NCBI GenBank assembly: GCA_009746045.1
Contig: RPFO01000240.1
Span: 126,001-190,000, forward strand
Reading direction: 5' to 3'
Length of the DNA stretch: 64,000 nucleotides
From: Mesostigma viride
Taxonomy: Eukaryota; Streptophyta; Mesostigmatophyceae; Mesostigmatales; Mesostigmataceae
Shown here: piece after piece, positions 22,172-33,510 of the stretch
How positions within the stretch are numbered: position 1 is the stretch's first letter
Layout: each line of letters starts with the position of its first letter
The notes under the pieces: generated by a model
The model's input: only the letters and a program-made list of their open reading frames with translations
Database searches by the model: none
What the model was told of the DNA's origin: nothing
Program-made: the position numbers and the translations under genes

Positions 22172-23683
22172 ACACCACAACATCCATGGAGAACATGAAG
22201 AAACTCCTCGAGGCATCATTCCCGCACATCATCATCTCCAGGTGCTGTGCCCACTCGCTGGACCTGTGTTTCGAGGACATCGGCAAGGAGCCAGCGGTGG
22301 ACAGGGTCCTGACACAAGTGAACACGGTGGTGGTATTCGTGCTGGGGCACGAGAAGATCAACAGTTTTTTCATGGGCCTGGACAAGAGCGCCAAGACTCT
22401 CAAGAAGTACGCCGACACCCGCTTTGGCACCAGGTACATCGCTGTGATTTCATGAGTTGTATCCACAATTTGCTACGCCCTCTTTTTTCTCATCATCTTC
22501 GCTTAATTCTGCTAGTTTATCATTGCTTTAATTGAGACACAATCATACTGTTGTTGGCGTGTTACTAATTCCATTTTCACAGTTGTGACGATGGCATCAT
22601 TTTTTTCATGGCATTGCTGCTTCAGGTTTTACTCGGCGGAGGGCGTTCACGACGCCAAGACCCGGCTCATGGTCACCTTCGAGGACGAAGGGTTGGTGAA
22701 GTATGCCGAGGCGCAGAAGTGGTGGCCCGCGTTCACGCAGGTCCAGGATATTGTGGGCAGCCCGCAGTTCTGGTCCGGCGTGCGCATGCTCGTTGACATT
22801 TTCAAGCCCATGAAGCTCGTGCTCAAGATTTTCGACAGCGACAAGCCAGCAACAGGCGAGCTGTACTACATGATGTACGAGCTCCTCCAGGCTGTGCAAG
22901 ACATTCGCGGGCTGCACAAAGACCTGTCCAAGCAGCTGCAGGTCCTCGTGCGCAGGCGCTGGGATTACATGCATTCCATCATCCACGCCGCTGGCTACGC
23001 GCTCAATCCCAAGTACTGGGGCCCTGACCACGCACAATATACCATCAAGGAAGTGAGTAAATGGCTAAGTAATTCTTATTTTTCTTCATGGCACGCTATT
23101 TGTTATTAGTCCATGGCTAATTTTGGCTTTTGAGCAATGTGTGGGAAATTGGTATTGAAGGGCTGAAGCCTTCGTTGTCAGTTCCTGAATAGACGTCCTC
23201 TAACCTCTTTGCAATCCTTAATTGCACTGCCACTATTTCCCCCATGCATCGTACTATCCCTCTCCTGCTCAGGTGACAGATGGCCTCCACGCGTGCATTG
23301 ACAAGATTCATCTGGGCGACAAGGCAGCCTTCGACCTGGCCATCAAGCAGTACGAGCAATACACCGACCAGCAGGGTGCATTTGCACAGAGCGACTGCAA
23401 GAGGCAGGCACAGGCGCCGGGCATGGTGCCGTACCAGTGGTGGCGCACCTGGGGCGGCTCCACGCCCGAGCTGCAGGAGGTGGCGATCAAGGTGCTGGCC
23501 CAGCCGGTCTCCTCGGGCTCTGTCGAGCGTGTCAACAGCGAAGCCGGCTGGATCAAGTCGCTCAAGCGAAACCGCATGACGCATGTCAACCACAACCGCC
23601 TCATCTACGTGCACCACAACCTCCGCGCGATTGACGCCATCAAGGATTACGACGATCAGAACACAGTTATTCCATGGGAGTAA
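22172..23683 (+). pseudogene. hAT-superfamily transposase, 5'-truncated, three exons
   Basis: The C-terminal two thirds of a hAT transposase. Exon 1 (to 22433) has IIISRCCAHSLDLCFEDIGK, the CxxH motif region. Exon 2 (22626-23052) covers the helical insertion. Exon 3 (23273-23683) ends with the dimerisation domain (WWRTWGGSTPELQEVAIKVL, SSGSVERVNSEAG). Intron 1 is 22434-22625 and intron 2 is 23053-23272; both are GT...AG and restore the frame exactly (GTR-FYSAEG and IKE-VTDGLH). The BED finger and first catalytic Asp are missing, so the gene is a fragment cut at the El4 junction. I see no terminal inverted repeats. Confidence 0.82.
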
Positions 23684-24235
23684 AGCTTTAATGTGAGCTC
23701 GCACCTAAAGGATTGATGCCGACTCACTGAGTGGGGTAGAGGCCGTAGAGCCCTGCTAGCTCCTGGTCATGGCTATCCATTTGCTGGGTGGCCACTGGCC
23801 ATAAAATGCCAGGGCTGCTTGACCTCAGGCGACCGGGAGTTGGTGGATGGTGGGAGGTCTCATCTGCACACCGCTTGAGGCTCAATAGCAATGCTTTGTG
23901 ATGCATGGCTTCTACACTATAGCGCACACATTTATCAAGACTGATTGTCTGTGACTAGTGAGGTGTTGTTTATGAGCCTGCAGAAAACAGTTGCACCATG
24001 GCAAGGGCAGCATGCAATAGTCAACTACCACATGTGTGGTATTTGAATTGATGATGTGTTTAATATGTTGGCCCTATGCTGGCCCACTGCATGGTCCCCT
24101 AGTTAGTGCTGGCCATGTTTAACATGTTGGCCCCTTGCTGGCCCACTGCACGGTCCCCTAGTTATTGCTGGCCTTTTTACCATATATAATTACTTGCATC
24201 AAAGTGAAGGCACCCAAGTAAACACAACCAATATA
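23684..24235. other. Non-coding stretch between hAT fragment and LINE
   Basis: No gene is visible. It includes the 60-bp tandem repeat listed separately, and at about 24181-24218 a sequence resembling the LINE 3' tail (ATAATTACTT...AAAGTGAAGGCAC), perhaps an older truncated LINE end. Confidence 0.5.
24054..24172. repeat. Two-copy 60-bp tandem repeat
   Basis: Two adjacent units share TGTTGGCCC, GCTGGCCCACTGCA and GGTCCCCTAGTTA with a few substitutions. Confidence 0.75.
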
Positions 24236-24381
24236 AAGCCACATATATTAAAAATATAATTACTTACAGCAGAGTGAAATCACTCAAACCAAAGCAAACG
24301 CCCAGCTATAAACCTATATACAGAGCCATGTCAAAGCTCTATACTACGATAAGACCAATGGAAACGCCTAACGGGAGGAAC

Positions 24382-27300
24382 CTAATAGCCCTGCTGCACC
24401 GCAAAATCAGCCCGCGTACGGCGGAGCATGATGTCAGCCATGGCCCGAGTCAGCGCCACCGACAAGCGCTGACGCCAATATGACGTCCAGGTCCGCGCCG
24501 ACCATGGGGCCCGCTGGCCCTCCAGGTCCAGCCGGTCCTCCCGGAGCCGGCAACACTCCTTGAAGAAGGCGGAGGTCAGGGGCCCCATGGCCCCAAACTC
24601 CTCCAGGACAAAGGGCACCACACGATGGTGCCCGACGTCGCCGTAGGCCAGGAGCTTGGCCCGCTCCGCCCGGTCCGCCGTGTAACCTGCCGTGAGGGAG
24701 GCCCCAGCCACGTGGCTAAGAGCCAAGGGCCGCGCCACCGAAACGTCAATAAGCAGATGCCGGCCACCCCCCTCAAAGTCCAGCACCACGATGTCAGGCC
24801 GGTGGTTGGGGGAATAGAAGGCAGCGCCATCCGCATCCTCGGACCGGATGTTCGCGTGGGGGAAAACCGACCGAATCATGGCGAGCACCACCGTCAGGAG
24901 GACAGTGTGCAAATACAAATACCAATTCTGATTCTGTTGGCCCCCCATGCAGGCAAGGTAGTGAGTCCCCGTGGGATCCAGCGGCTGCCCACAGCTACCA
25001 CAAGGCCGCCCGGCCGGAACAAGAGGCTGCGGGGCAAATAGCTGGTGCCGGAGCGCCACCGAGTAGTGGCTGGGAGCCAAGGCGAATGGGGGGGCCATGG
25101 GAAGAGCACGAAGGTACGCCGAGCCCACACTCCGCAAGGAAAGCGAGAACAGCCACGCACGTCCCTGGGCGTTGAGGTCCGCGAAAAGAGCAATCCAATC
25201 AGCCGTGTGCAGAATACCCGCGTAGGTTTTCTGGTGTTTATCGATGACGCGAGCAGGGAATGCGGCGGGAGATTGAACGGAGGCGACCGAGGGAGTGCCG
25301 CGAGGGAGGTGGCGCTGTACCGCCTGAGCGGCACGGACGGGAGAACAGGCCTGCTGGATCTCAGCATAGGCCTCCTGGATGGCGGTGACGAAGGGCAAAG
25401 GGCTGCTGGGGTCCAGGAGGTCAGGCGCTGCCGTTGCCAAAAGGGGCAGGAGCCGGCAGCTTTCCGCCCACGACTGAGCGACGGAGCCCAAAAAGGCTGC
25501 TGGGGCCAGCCGGGCGGCACGAGTCAGACCGCAGCCACCCATCCGTGCAGGCAGGGAGGCAATGCGAATAGCATGTGGCGGGAGGTCGGGGCCCGGGACC
25601 AGCTGCGCCAAGGCCGACTGGATGCGTTCGTCGTGGCCCTCGGCGGCCAGCCGGACCTGAGACGGAAGAGCGCCCCGGAGCCAGTGAACGACGCGAGGGT
25701 GAGCGCAAAACCACAGAAGCAGACCCTTGGTCTGCGAATCATGAAGGCGCGCAATCAAGGGCAGTACCTCAGTGCGTGCCTCGAGGGCGGCCCGCAGAGC
25801 ATCGATGACAAACGCGGGGTCGCCAACCGGAACGCCGAGGACATCCAACCCATGGAGGCGCTCGTCCCGGCCCAAGAGCTGGGGCGGAAAGCCGGAGCAA
25901 TCACCTTGGGGCGAGTACACCGCGCACTTGGCAAGGGTCAACTGGAGGTTGATGTCGGCCACCGCGGTCTGCAGTGCCAGCAGAGCCGCGGTGGTGTCCG
26001 GCACAGGGCCCAGAAGGTAGATATCATCCAAGTAGGCCTGAATAGCGACCGCCGGGTGGGCAGCATGGACCGCTTGGAGGCAACCCTGGAGGGGGGCGGC
26101 AAAGTACAGGGGTCCCAGGGGGTCCCCTTGCTGGGTGCCCGACCGCGACAGCAGGCCGCCGCGAGTGCCGTCCTCCATGATGTGAACCAGTTGGCCGGGC
26201 TGGCCGTAGCACACGGCTGTCCAAGCGTACAAGTCCTCGAAGGACTCCATGACGGCCGCAAACATGCTGGCGCGGGACAGACTGTTGAACGCGTTGTGGC
26301 AGTCGACCTTGACGACAGCGTGGGTGGGGTGGGCCTCGAGGTAGGCCTGCACCGAATGGATGAGGATATCCGCCCCGCCTGGAGTCGTCACCCCCAGCTG
26401 GGCCGCCACCGAGGTCTCACCCGCTGCGAGGGGCGGGCAGAAAAAGGCACGGAGCTCGGGCGCCTTTTGGCGGCAGATCACTTTGCCCACGAGCTTGCGG
26501 AGCACCTCACCGCAGGCGATCGGGCGCACCTTGCCCTCGGGGGGGGCAAGACACCCTTGAGCAGAGCGAGGAGGCGAGCGCCCGCTAACCACTCGCGCGC
26601 AGCGGGAGGAACGCGACCAGCCGCCAGGTCAATGAGGGTGTCAAAGAGAATGTCCTCGCCCCCATGCCCCACCAGGACCTCCAAGTGCTCGTAGCGCCAG
26701 CCCGACGGCCCGGTAGAGGAAGCCCGCGGGACCGCACGCATCACCTCCAGGAAGCAGTCGCGGTCCAGCCGGAGGGGGGCCGGCAGGGGGTCCGGCACGG
26801 GCAGCTGGAATCCGGGCTCCGCAGGGTGAAGAGCCTCCAAGGCCGCCAGGGTAGCCGCATTGGCGGGGGCGAGCTTGGCCATTTCCAAGCGGGTCATGGC
26901 CCGGCTGAGCTGCCCCTCGCGGACGAGGCGGATGACGTCGGCGGCCACCCGCTCGAAGTTGACCTCCCCCGACAGCCGGGCCGTGCGCGGGGGCGGCACG
27001 CCAAACAGCCCCTCCCAGTCCCCCTGCAGAAAGCGTCGGCAACGGGCAATAACCGCACCCTGGAGGCCGCGCACACCACGCCCGAGAGGGGTGAGGAGCA
27101 GGCGGGGGGTCACCATGTGCAGTTTAAAGCCCAGCGGGTCGTCCGGAGCGGCGTGCATGCGCCGGAGAGAAACGATTGCACATTGCGCGAAAAGGCTACG
27201 CGCGCGGTGGGGGAGGTCGGTCAGGGTAGACGTCGGGTTGATGGCGCATGCATCCCAGGGAACCGTGTCAAGCCAACGCCAACTGGCCGAGTAGTCGGGC

Positions 27301-29214
27301 GGCGGGGGCTGGGAGCCGGTGGGAGCCGAGGCGGGAGGGGGGGAGGGGGCCGGGACTGCTGGCCGGTTGAGGGGCCGTTGAGCAACACAGGCGCGCGCGT
27401 GCTGAGCGCGCCCGTGAATGGAGTACACCCGCTGGCAGTGAGCTTCCGGGCACCGGTAACAGCTCATGGCCTGCAGATCCGCCGCGCCGAGATCGGGGTG
27501 CACAGCGCGAAGGTGCTGGCAGAGGAGGTTACGGTTGTGGAACACACCCGCACACGGGGACCCCGTGGGAAGCAGCACGGCACACCGGTGAAGGCCGTCG
27601 GCGGGCGCTGAGTGGCGGGGAGCGGCGCCAGCAAAGGCAGGACGTGGGGCCTGCGGCGTCTCCCCAGCCGGGCCGGCAGGCGCGCGCACCACGACCCGAC
27701 CAGCGCCCGGCAGGCCCGCCGGGGCCACGGAGGAGGCAGTGCCCACCGGGGAGACCCCCAGCGGAGGGGGATCGAGAACGCCGGCGCCCCTCCCAGGGGG
27801 ACTCGCCAGCGCGCCCGCGACCACCCCAGGCCCCGGCAACGAGGCCGGGGGCGGAGGCCGAGGGGTCGGGGAGGCAGCTGGCCCCGGGGCCCGGTGGGGA
27901 CCCGGCAGGGGACCCAGCGAGACCGGGGGCGGGCCGAGAGGAAGCGCAGTCCCAGGGGGCGGCACAACAGCCCGGCACAACGGGCAGCGCGGCACGGAGT
28001 GGAGCAAGCTGCGCGCGATGCACGCTTGATGGAATGTGTGGCCGCACGCGGGCAGGCGACACAAGCCATCCCCCGGCCGGAAGGGCTCAAGGCAGATGGC
28101 ACAGGAGCCCGACTCGGGGTCGTCCCCCTCCAGAAGGGACCGGACATGAGGGGGGGGCGGGTCCCAGCCGGCCTCCCAGCAACCCGGGAGAGCGGCAATC
28201 TGGGCGCGCGAGAGGATGCCGACCGGTTGGTCAGCCGCGGGGTGCCATTCGTGCGGGATGCCTGCCAACTCCAGGATGTCGTGGAGGAAGGCAGAAACAG
28301 GCGTCCCCGCGGTTAGGGGCTGGGCGCGCCCGGCCGAGTCCACCAAGATGGCCTGGCCGCCCTGAACCGCGATGGGGGCCCCGAACTCCACACGCAGCAT
28401 GGCGGCCTGCGCCAGGCTGAGGGAGGTGATGAGAAAGCCCCCACTGGCAACCGGGCCGGGAGGCGGGGCCTGGGCGTCCAAGAAGAGGCGAAGCTGCCGC
28501 GGGGACATGAGGCCCAGGTCGGCGCCGCCCGCGAGGTAGGCCGCCCGCACCGAGACCTGTGCGTCTCGAGCCACCGCCGTGACGAACTCGACCACCTCCT
28601 GACCCACCCGCTCGTCCAGGGAAAGCAGCTCTTCCTGCCGGGCGGCCGGGAGATGCCACGGCAGCCGGCAGCCGGCGTGATATCCTTCCAAGACATACCC
28701 CCAAAGAGTCGAGGCCGTCACCGGGGGGCGGCGGAAAGAAATGTCGCCCGCACCTGCGCAACTAGGGCCAGGAAGGCCGGGGGCCTAGGGAGCGAGGGGA
28801 AGGCGGCCTGGAGCCCGACCGCGTCCAGCAACAAAGGGCAGTACGCCCAAGAAAAGGTGGCGCGGCCCACCACGCCGACAATGTGCGAGGGCGGCCACGA
28901 GGTGAACGCGTGGGCCCGGGGGCCGCCGTCCCACGCGGCAAGGACGGGGGTGGCGGCTGGGTGGCCAACCGCGGCCGGGGGAAGGGAGGCCAGAGCGTCG
29001 GGGAGCGAGGGGCCGGGGGCGGGCGCCGGGGTCGCCAGGCCCGCCGGGGGTCGGCCGGGCCCAGCCCAGGCGACAGCGCCGCGCCCCCGTCGGCGGGGCC
29101 AGGCGACGGGTGGGGCCCCGGGGCCGAGGGCGCCAGGGCCCGAGCAACGGCGGCCCCATCGGGCAGGCCACGGCCCGCCCCGAGGGCCTCGGCAGGGGGG
29201 CACACGGGGCACAT
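24382..29214 (-). pseudogene. LINE ORF2: RING finger, zinc fingers, reverse transcriptase and restriction-like endonuclease
   Basis: About 1,600 codons in four frame segments. From the likely ATG (29212-29214) there is a proline/alanine-rich region, then a RING-H2 finger (CAICLEPF...CGHTFHQACI...CPLC, about 28103-27953), two Cys/His clusters (27570-27376), and RT: GPSGWRYEHLEVL, VDCHNAFNSLSR, GTQQGDPLGPLYF and the AYLDD box (about 26024-26038). A CCHC cluster (CGSC...THYLAC, about 24953-25005) and an endonuclease core (RPDIVVLDF, LLIDVSV) follow. RT with a downstream CCHC and PD...D endonuclease is the R2-like (RLE) layout. Frame breaks fall at a G8 run (26538-26545), a G6 run (28723-28728) and probably near 29045. 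No AP-type endonuclease was seen. Confidence 0.85.
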
Positions 29215-29334
29215 CAAGTTTCGTTGAAGTGGCCAGCCGGAGCGGCTGCTTAGGTTTTAGCGGGCAAGTGTTCGAAGCGCGTCATTGGTGAATTACTGGG
29301 GAACTTGGGTTTCCCCGCGAAACTCCAACCGCAC

Positions 29335-29835
29335 GTTCAGATTTCCAAATCTCAAGTAAAGTTCGGCGCAACTTTCTGAACGGGGGCAGTTGACGAGCAG
29401 CATTCCTCCGGACGAATGAATTGCGTTCCATACTTGCGCAAAATTTTGAAAGGTAGCTTGCGTGCAGCCCTACTAAAATTTGCGCAGACGTTCAGATTTC
29501 CAAATCTCAAGTAAAGTTCGGCGGAACTTTCTGAACGGGGGTAGTTGGCGGGCAGCGTTCCTCCAGACGAATGAAATGCGTTCCATACTAGCGCAAAATT
29601 TTGAAAGGTAGCTTGCGTGCAGCCCTACTAAAATTTGCGCGAAGTGTGGGACTGAAAATTCGTAACGGAAACTTTTTGGTAGTTGCCGTCACTTCCTCTT
29701 GTGCAAACGTGTGGGAGTGAAAATTCGTAACGGAAACTTTTTGGTAGTTGTCGTCACTTCATTTTGCGCGAGTGTTGGGCTGAAAATTCGTAACGGAAAC
29801 TTTTTGGTAGTTGGCGTCACTTCCTTTGGTTCGAC
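29335..29835. repeat. Two tandem-repeat families in the LINE inter-ORF spacer
   Basis: Two copies of a 155-bp unit (from 29335 and 29490, each starting GTTCAGATTTCCAAATCTC) are followed by three units of about 64 bp (from 29644, 29709 and 29772) sharing TGAAAATTCGTAACGGAAAC. No coding sequence is visible between ORF1 and ORF2 (29215-29941). Confidence 0.85.
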
Positions 29836-29941
29836 TGAAAATTCGCTGAAATTCGCTGAATTCGTACCGTAGCCTAATTTTTAGTACCTCGAAGTGACGG
29901 GGCACCTAAAAATTTGCCCACAAGTACACTTGGCAGCGCGC

Positions 29942-30331
29942 TCACTGGGAAAAATTGTACAGCCGCTCCGGCGGGCCACTTGAACGAATTGTAATGCAGG
30001 GTGCCGGAGCACCCAGCGGGGAGGGCAGCCCGGGGGCCCGCCGGGGGGGACAGCGCGGGCACGTCCAGGAGCCCGGCGGGACCCGGTAGAGCCGGGGAGT
30101 AAGACACTGCAAGTGCCACCCGGAATTGCAAGCATCACAAACTAACATGTGGTGCCCGCGGTGCCCGCGCCGGCAGACCTCGCAGGCCAAGGAGGGGGAG
30201 ACCGGGGCGCCCGAGCCCCCCGCAGCCGGGTCGCCCACCTCCGCAAGAAGGGCCGCAAGCCGAGAGGACCGCCGAGGCGCCAACCGGGGAGCGGGGGAGC
30301 CGTTGGGCGATGGGGGTCGTGCGTCGTCCAT
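29942..30331 (-). CDS. LINE ORF1: PHD-finger protein
   Basis: A 129-aa frame from ATG 30329-30331. The first 50 residues are proline/arginine-rich. Residues about 53-97 form a PHD finger of the C4HC3 type: CEVC, CDAC, HLQC and CPRC with the expected spacing and a conserved Trp before the HxxC. PHD fingers read histone H3 tails, so a role in choosing or reaching chromatin targets is plausible, but here it is inferred. It lies between the monomer array and the spacer. No coiled coil or RNA-binding motif is visible, so it is not an L1-like ORF1. Confidence 0.75.
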   Translation of the reverse strand: MDDARPPSPNGSPAPRLAPRRSSRLAALLAEVGDPAAGGSGAPVSPSLACEVCRRGHRGHHMLVCDACNSGWHLQCLTPRLYRVPPGSWTCPRCPPRRAPGLPSPLGAPAPCITIRSSGPPERLYNFSQ

Positions 30332-30443
30332 GAAAAATCAGGGCAGGCGTGGCAGCCACCGAGGGGGGGGGCGGGGGGTGTGGGGGGCGGAGCCCCCACG
30401 CGGGGGTTTGGGGGGCGGCAGCCCCCCAACGCGCTGCGGTCGC

Positions 30444-33163
30444 GGTACCGCCTGCCGTCCGGCACTTTGAAGCCCGCCGGTGCTATAATTCCTATCGTCC
30501 ACGCATGTTTTCCCCTGCCTCAAACCGCACGTTGCATTTAAATCTGGAGCCCAAAATTCACTGAAAACGTGTGCCAGCCGGTAGCAAACTGGGCCAAGCT
30601 GCCACGGAATGGTGGTACCGCCTGCCGTCCGGCACTTTGAAGCCCGCCGGTGCTATAATTCCTATCGTCCACGCATGTTTTCCCCTGCCTCAAACCGCAC
30701 GTTGCATTTAAATCTGGAGCCCAAAATTCACTGAAAACGTGTGCCAGCCGGTAGCAAACTGGGCCAAGCTGCCACGGAATGGTGGTACCGCCTGCCGTCC
30801 GGCACTTTGAAGCCCGCCGGTGCTATAATTCCTATCGTCCACGCATGTTTTCCCCTGCCTCAAACCGCACGTTGCATTTAAATCTGGAGCCCAAAATTCA
30901 CTGAAAACGTGTGCCAGCCGGTAGCAAACTGGGCCAAGCTGCCACGGAATGGTGGTACCGCCTGCCGTCCGGCACTTTGAAGCCCGCCGGTGCTATAATT
31001 CCTATCGTCCACGCATGTTTTCCCCTGCCTCAAACCGCACGTTGCATTTAAATCTGGAGCCCAAAATTCACTGAAAACGTGTGCCAGCCGGTAGCAAACT
31101 GGGCCAAGCTGCCACGGAATGGTGGTACCGCCTGCCGTCCGGCACTTTGAAGCCCGCCGGTGCTATAATTCCTATCGTCCACGCATGTTTTCCCCTGCCT
31201 CAAACCGCACGTTGCATTTAAATCTGGAGCCCAAAATTCACTGAAAACGTGTGCCAGCCGGTAGCAAACTGGGCCAAGCTGCCACGGAATGGTGGTACCG
31301 CCTGCCGTCCGGCACTTGGAAGCCCGCCGGTGCTATAATTCCTATCGTCCACGCATGTTTTCCCCTGCCTCAAACCGCACGTTGCATTTAAATCTGGAGC
31401 CCAAAATTCACTGAAAACGTGTGCCAGCCGGTAGCAAACTGGGCCAAGCTGCCACGGAATGGTGGTACCGCCTGCCGTCCGGCACTTTGAAGCCCGCCGG
31501 TGCTATAATTCCTATCGTCCACGCATGTTTTCCCCTGCCTCAAACCGCACGTTGCATTTAAATCTGGAGCCCAAAATTCACTGAAAACGTGTGCCAGCCG
31601 GTAGCAAACTGGGCCAAGCTGCCACGGAATGGTGGTACCGCCTGCCGTCCGGCACTTTGAAGCCCGCCGGTGCTATAATTCCTATCGTCCACGCATGTTT
31701 TCCCCTGCCTCAAACCGCACGTTGCATTTAAATCTGGAGCCCAAAATTCACTGAAAACGTGTGCCAGCCGGTAGCAAACTGGGCCAAGCTGCCACGGAAT
31801 GGTGGTACCGCCTGCCGTCCGGCACTTTGAAGCCCGCCGGTGCTATAATTCCTATCGTCCACGCATGTTTTCCCCTGCCTCAAACCGCACGTTGCATTTA
31901 AATCTGGAGCCCAAAATTCACTGAAAACGTGTGCCAGCCGGTAGCAAACTGGGCCAAGCTGCCACGGAATGGTGGTACCGCCTGCCGTCCGGCACTTTGA
32001 AGCCCGCCGGTGCTATAATTCCTATCGTCCACGCATGTTTTCCCCTGCCTCAAACCGCACGTTGCATTTAAATCTGGAGCCCAAAATTCACTGAAAACGT
32101 GTGCCAGCCGGTAGCAAACTGGGCCAAGCTGCCACGGAATGGTGGTACCGCCTGCCGTCCGGCACTTTGAAGCCCGCCGGTGCTATAATTCCTATCGTCC
32201 ACGCATGTTTTCCCCTGCCTCAAACCGCACGTTGCATTTAAATCTGGAGCCCAAAATTCACTGAAAACGTGTGCCAGCCGGTAGCAAACTGGGCCAAGCT
32301 GCCACGGAATGGTGGTACCGCCTGCCGTCCGGCACTTTGAAGCCCGCCGGTGCTATAATTCCTATCGTCCACGCATGTTTTCCCCTGCCTCAAACCGCAC
32401 GTTGCATTTAAATCTGGAGCCCAAAATTCACTGAAAACGTGTGCCAGCCGGTAGCAAACTGGGCCAAGCTGCCACGGAATGGTGGTACCGCCTGCCGTCC
32501 GGCACTTTGAAGCCCGCCGGTGCTATAATTCCTATCGTCCACGCATGTTTTCCCCTGCCTCAAACCGCACGTTGCATTTAAATCTGGAGCCCAAAATTCA
32601 CTGAAAACGTGTGCCAGCCGGTAGCAAACTGGGCCAAGCTGCCACGGAATGGTGGTACCGCCTGCCGTCCGGCACTTGGAAGCCCGCCGGTGCTATAATT
32701 CCTATCGTCCACGCATGTTTTCCCCTGCCTCAAACCGCACGTTGCATTTAAATCTGGAGCCCAAAATTCACTGAAAACGTGTGCCAGCCGGTAGCAAACT
32801 GGGCCAAGCTGCCACGGAATGGTGGTACCGCCTGCCGTCCGGCACTTTGAAGCCCGCCGGTGCTATAATTCCTATCGTCCACGCATGTTTTCCCCTGCCT
32901 CAAACCGCACGTTGCATTTAAATCTGGAGCCCAAAATTCACTGAAAACGTGTGCCAGCCGGTAGCAAACTGGGCCAAGCTGCCACGGAATGGTGGTACCG
33001 CCTGCCGTCCGGCACTTTGAAGCCCGCCGGTGCTATAATTCCTATCGTCCACGCATGTTTTCCCCTGCCTCAAACCGCACGTTGCATTTAAATCTGGAGC
33101 CCAAAATTCACTGAAAACGTGTGCCAGCCGGTAGCAAACTGGGCCAAGCTGCCACGGAATCGC
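30444..33163. repeat. Sixteen-copy 170-bp tandem array (LINE 5' monomers)
   Basis: Exactly 16 units of 170 bp, each starting GGTACCGCCTGCCGTCC on the plus strand. The units look identical except copies 6 (31294) and 14 (32654), which share the same T-to-G change (CACTTGGA for CACTTTGA). The array is bounded on both sides by CGCGGTACCGC. Each unit contains a TATAAT-like core. Because 170 is not a multiple of three the units carry no long frame. Confidence 0.95.
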
Positions 33164-33198
33164 GGTACCGCATGTTTTGTTTCGCAAGCCACATATAT

Positions 33199-33510
33199 AC
33201 AGTTATACACATACACACAATTATGCATGCGCACGTTTACATTCTCAGTATTACATGCAATATATCGATCGTGTCGACAATATCCACCGTATAGAGTATA
33301 GCCGAGGGTAGGGCAACCTTGGATTATGTCCAAAACAGTGTTAAAAACATGTGGATTGATGGTGGGTGTCTTAAAATGTGTAAAATCAGAGTATTCTGAG
33401 TGTGTCCGTACGATAACGTATAATACCGTATTATACCGTATCATACCGTATTATACATTATACTCCACCGTGACCGTATAACGCGTATATAACGTACGAT
33501 CTCACTCTGC
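33199..33510. other. AT-rich non-coding stretch with short tandem repeat
   Basis: No gene is visible. ATACCGTATT-like units repeat four to five times around 33411-33457. Confidence 0.6.

Larger units (their letters stand above)
24249..33185 (-). mobile_element. Full-length LINE with a tandem-monomer 5' region
   Basis: An 8.9-kb non-LTR retrotransposon between two copies of AAGCCACATATAT (24236-24248 and 33186-33198). Reading leftward: 22 bp of leader, sixteen 170-bp monomers (33163-30444), a short leader, ORF1 with a PHD finger, a spacer with two families of tandem repeats, ORF2, and a 130-bp 3' region ending ATTATATTTTTA without a poly(A) tail. The same 3' end appears in the truncated copy at 51393-51980. 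The duplication outside the monomer array shows the array belongs to the element. Confidence 0.87.

Noticed and set aside
25045-26694. Long open frame antisense to LINE ORF2
   Set aside because: Shadow of the GC-rich RT region on the other strand; no recognisable domain.
28653-29291. Plus-strand frames opposite the LINE ORF2 N-terminus
   Set aside because: Low-complexity Gly/Arg/Pro translation typical of the antisense of GC-rich coding sequence.
30444-33163. CRISPR array
   Set aside because: The repeats are directly adjacent 170-bp units without unique spacers, in a eukaryotic transposon.
32918-33187. Open frames inside the 170-bp array
   Set aside because: They are by-products of a non-coding repeat, change frame with each unit and have no domain.
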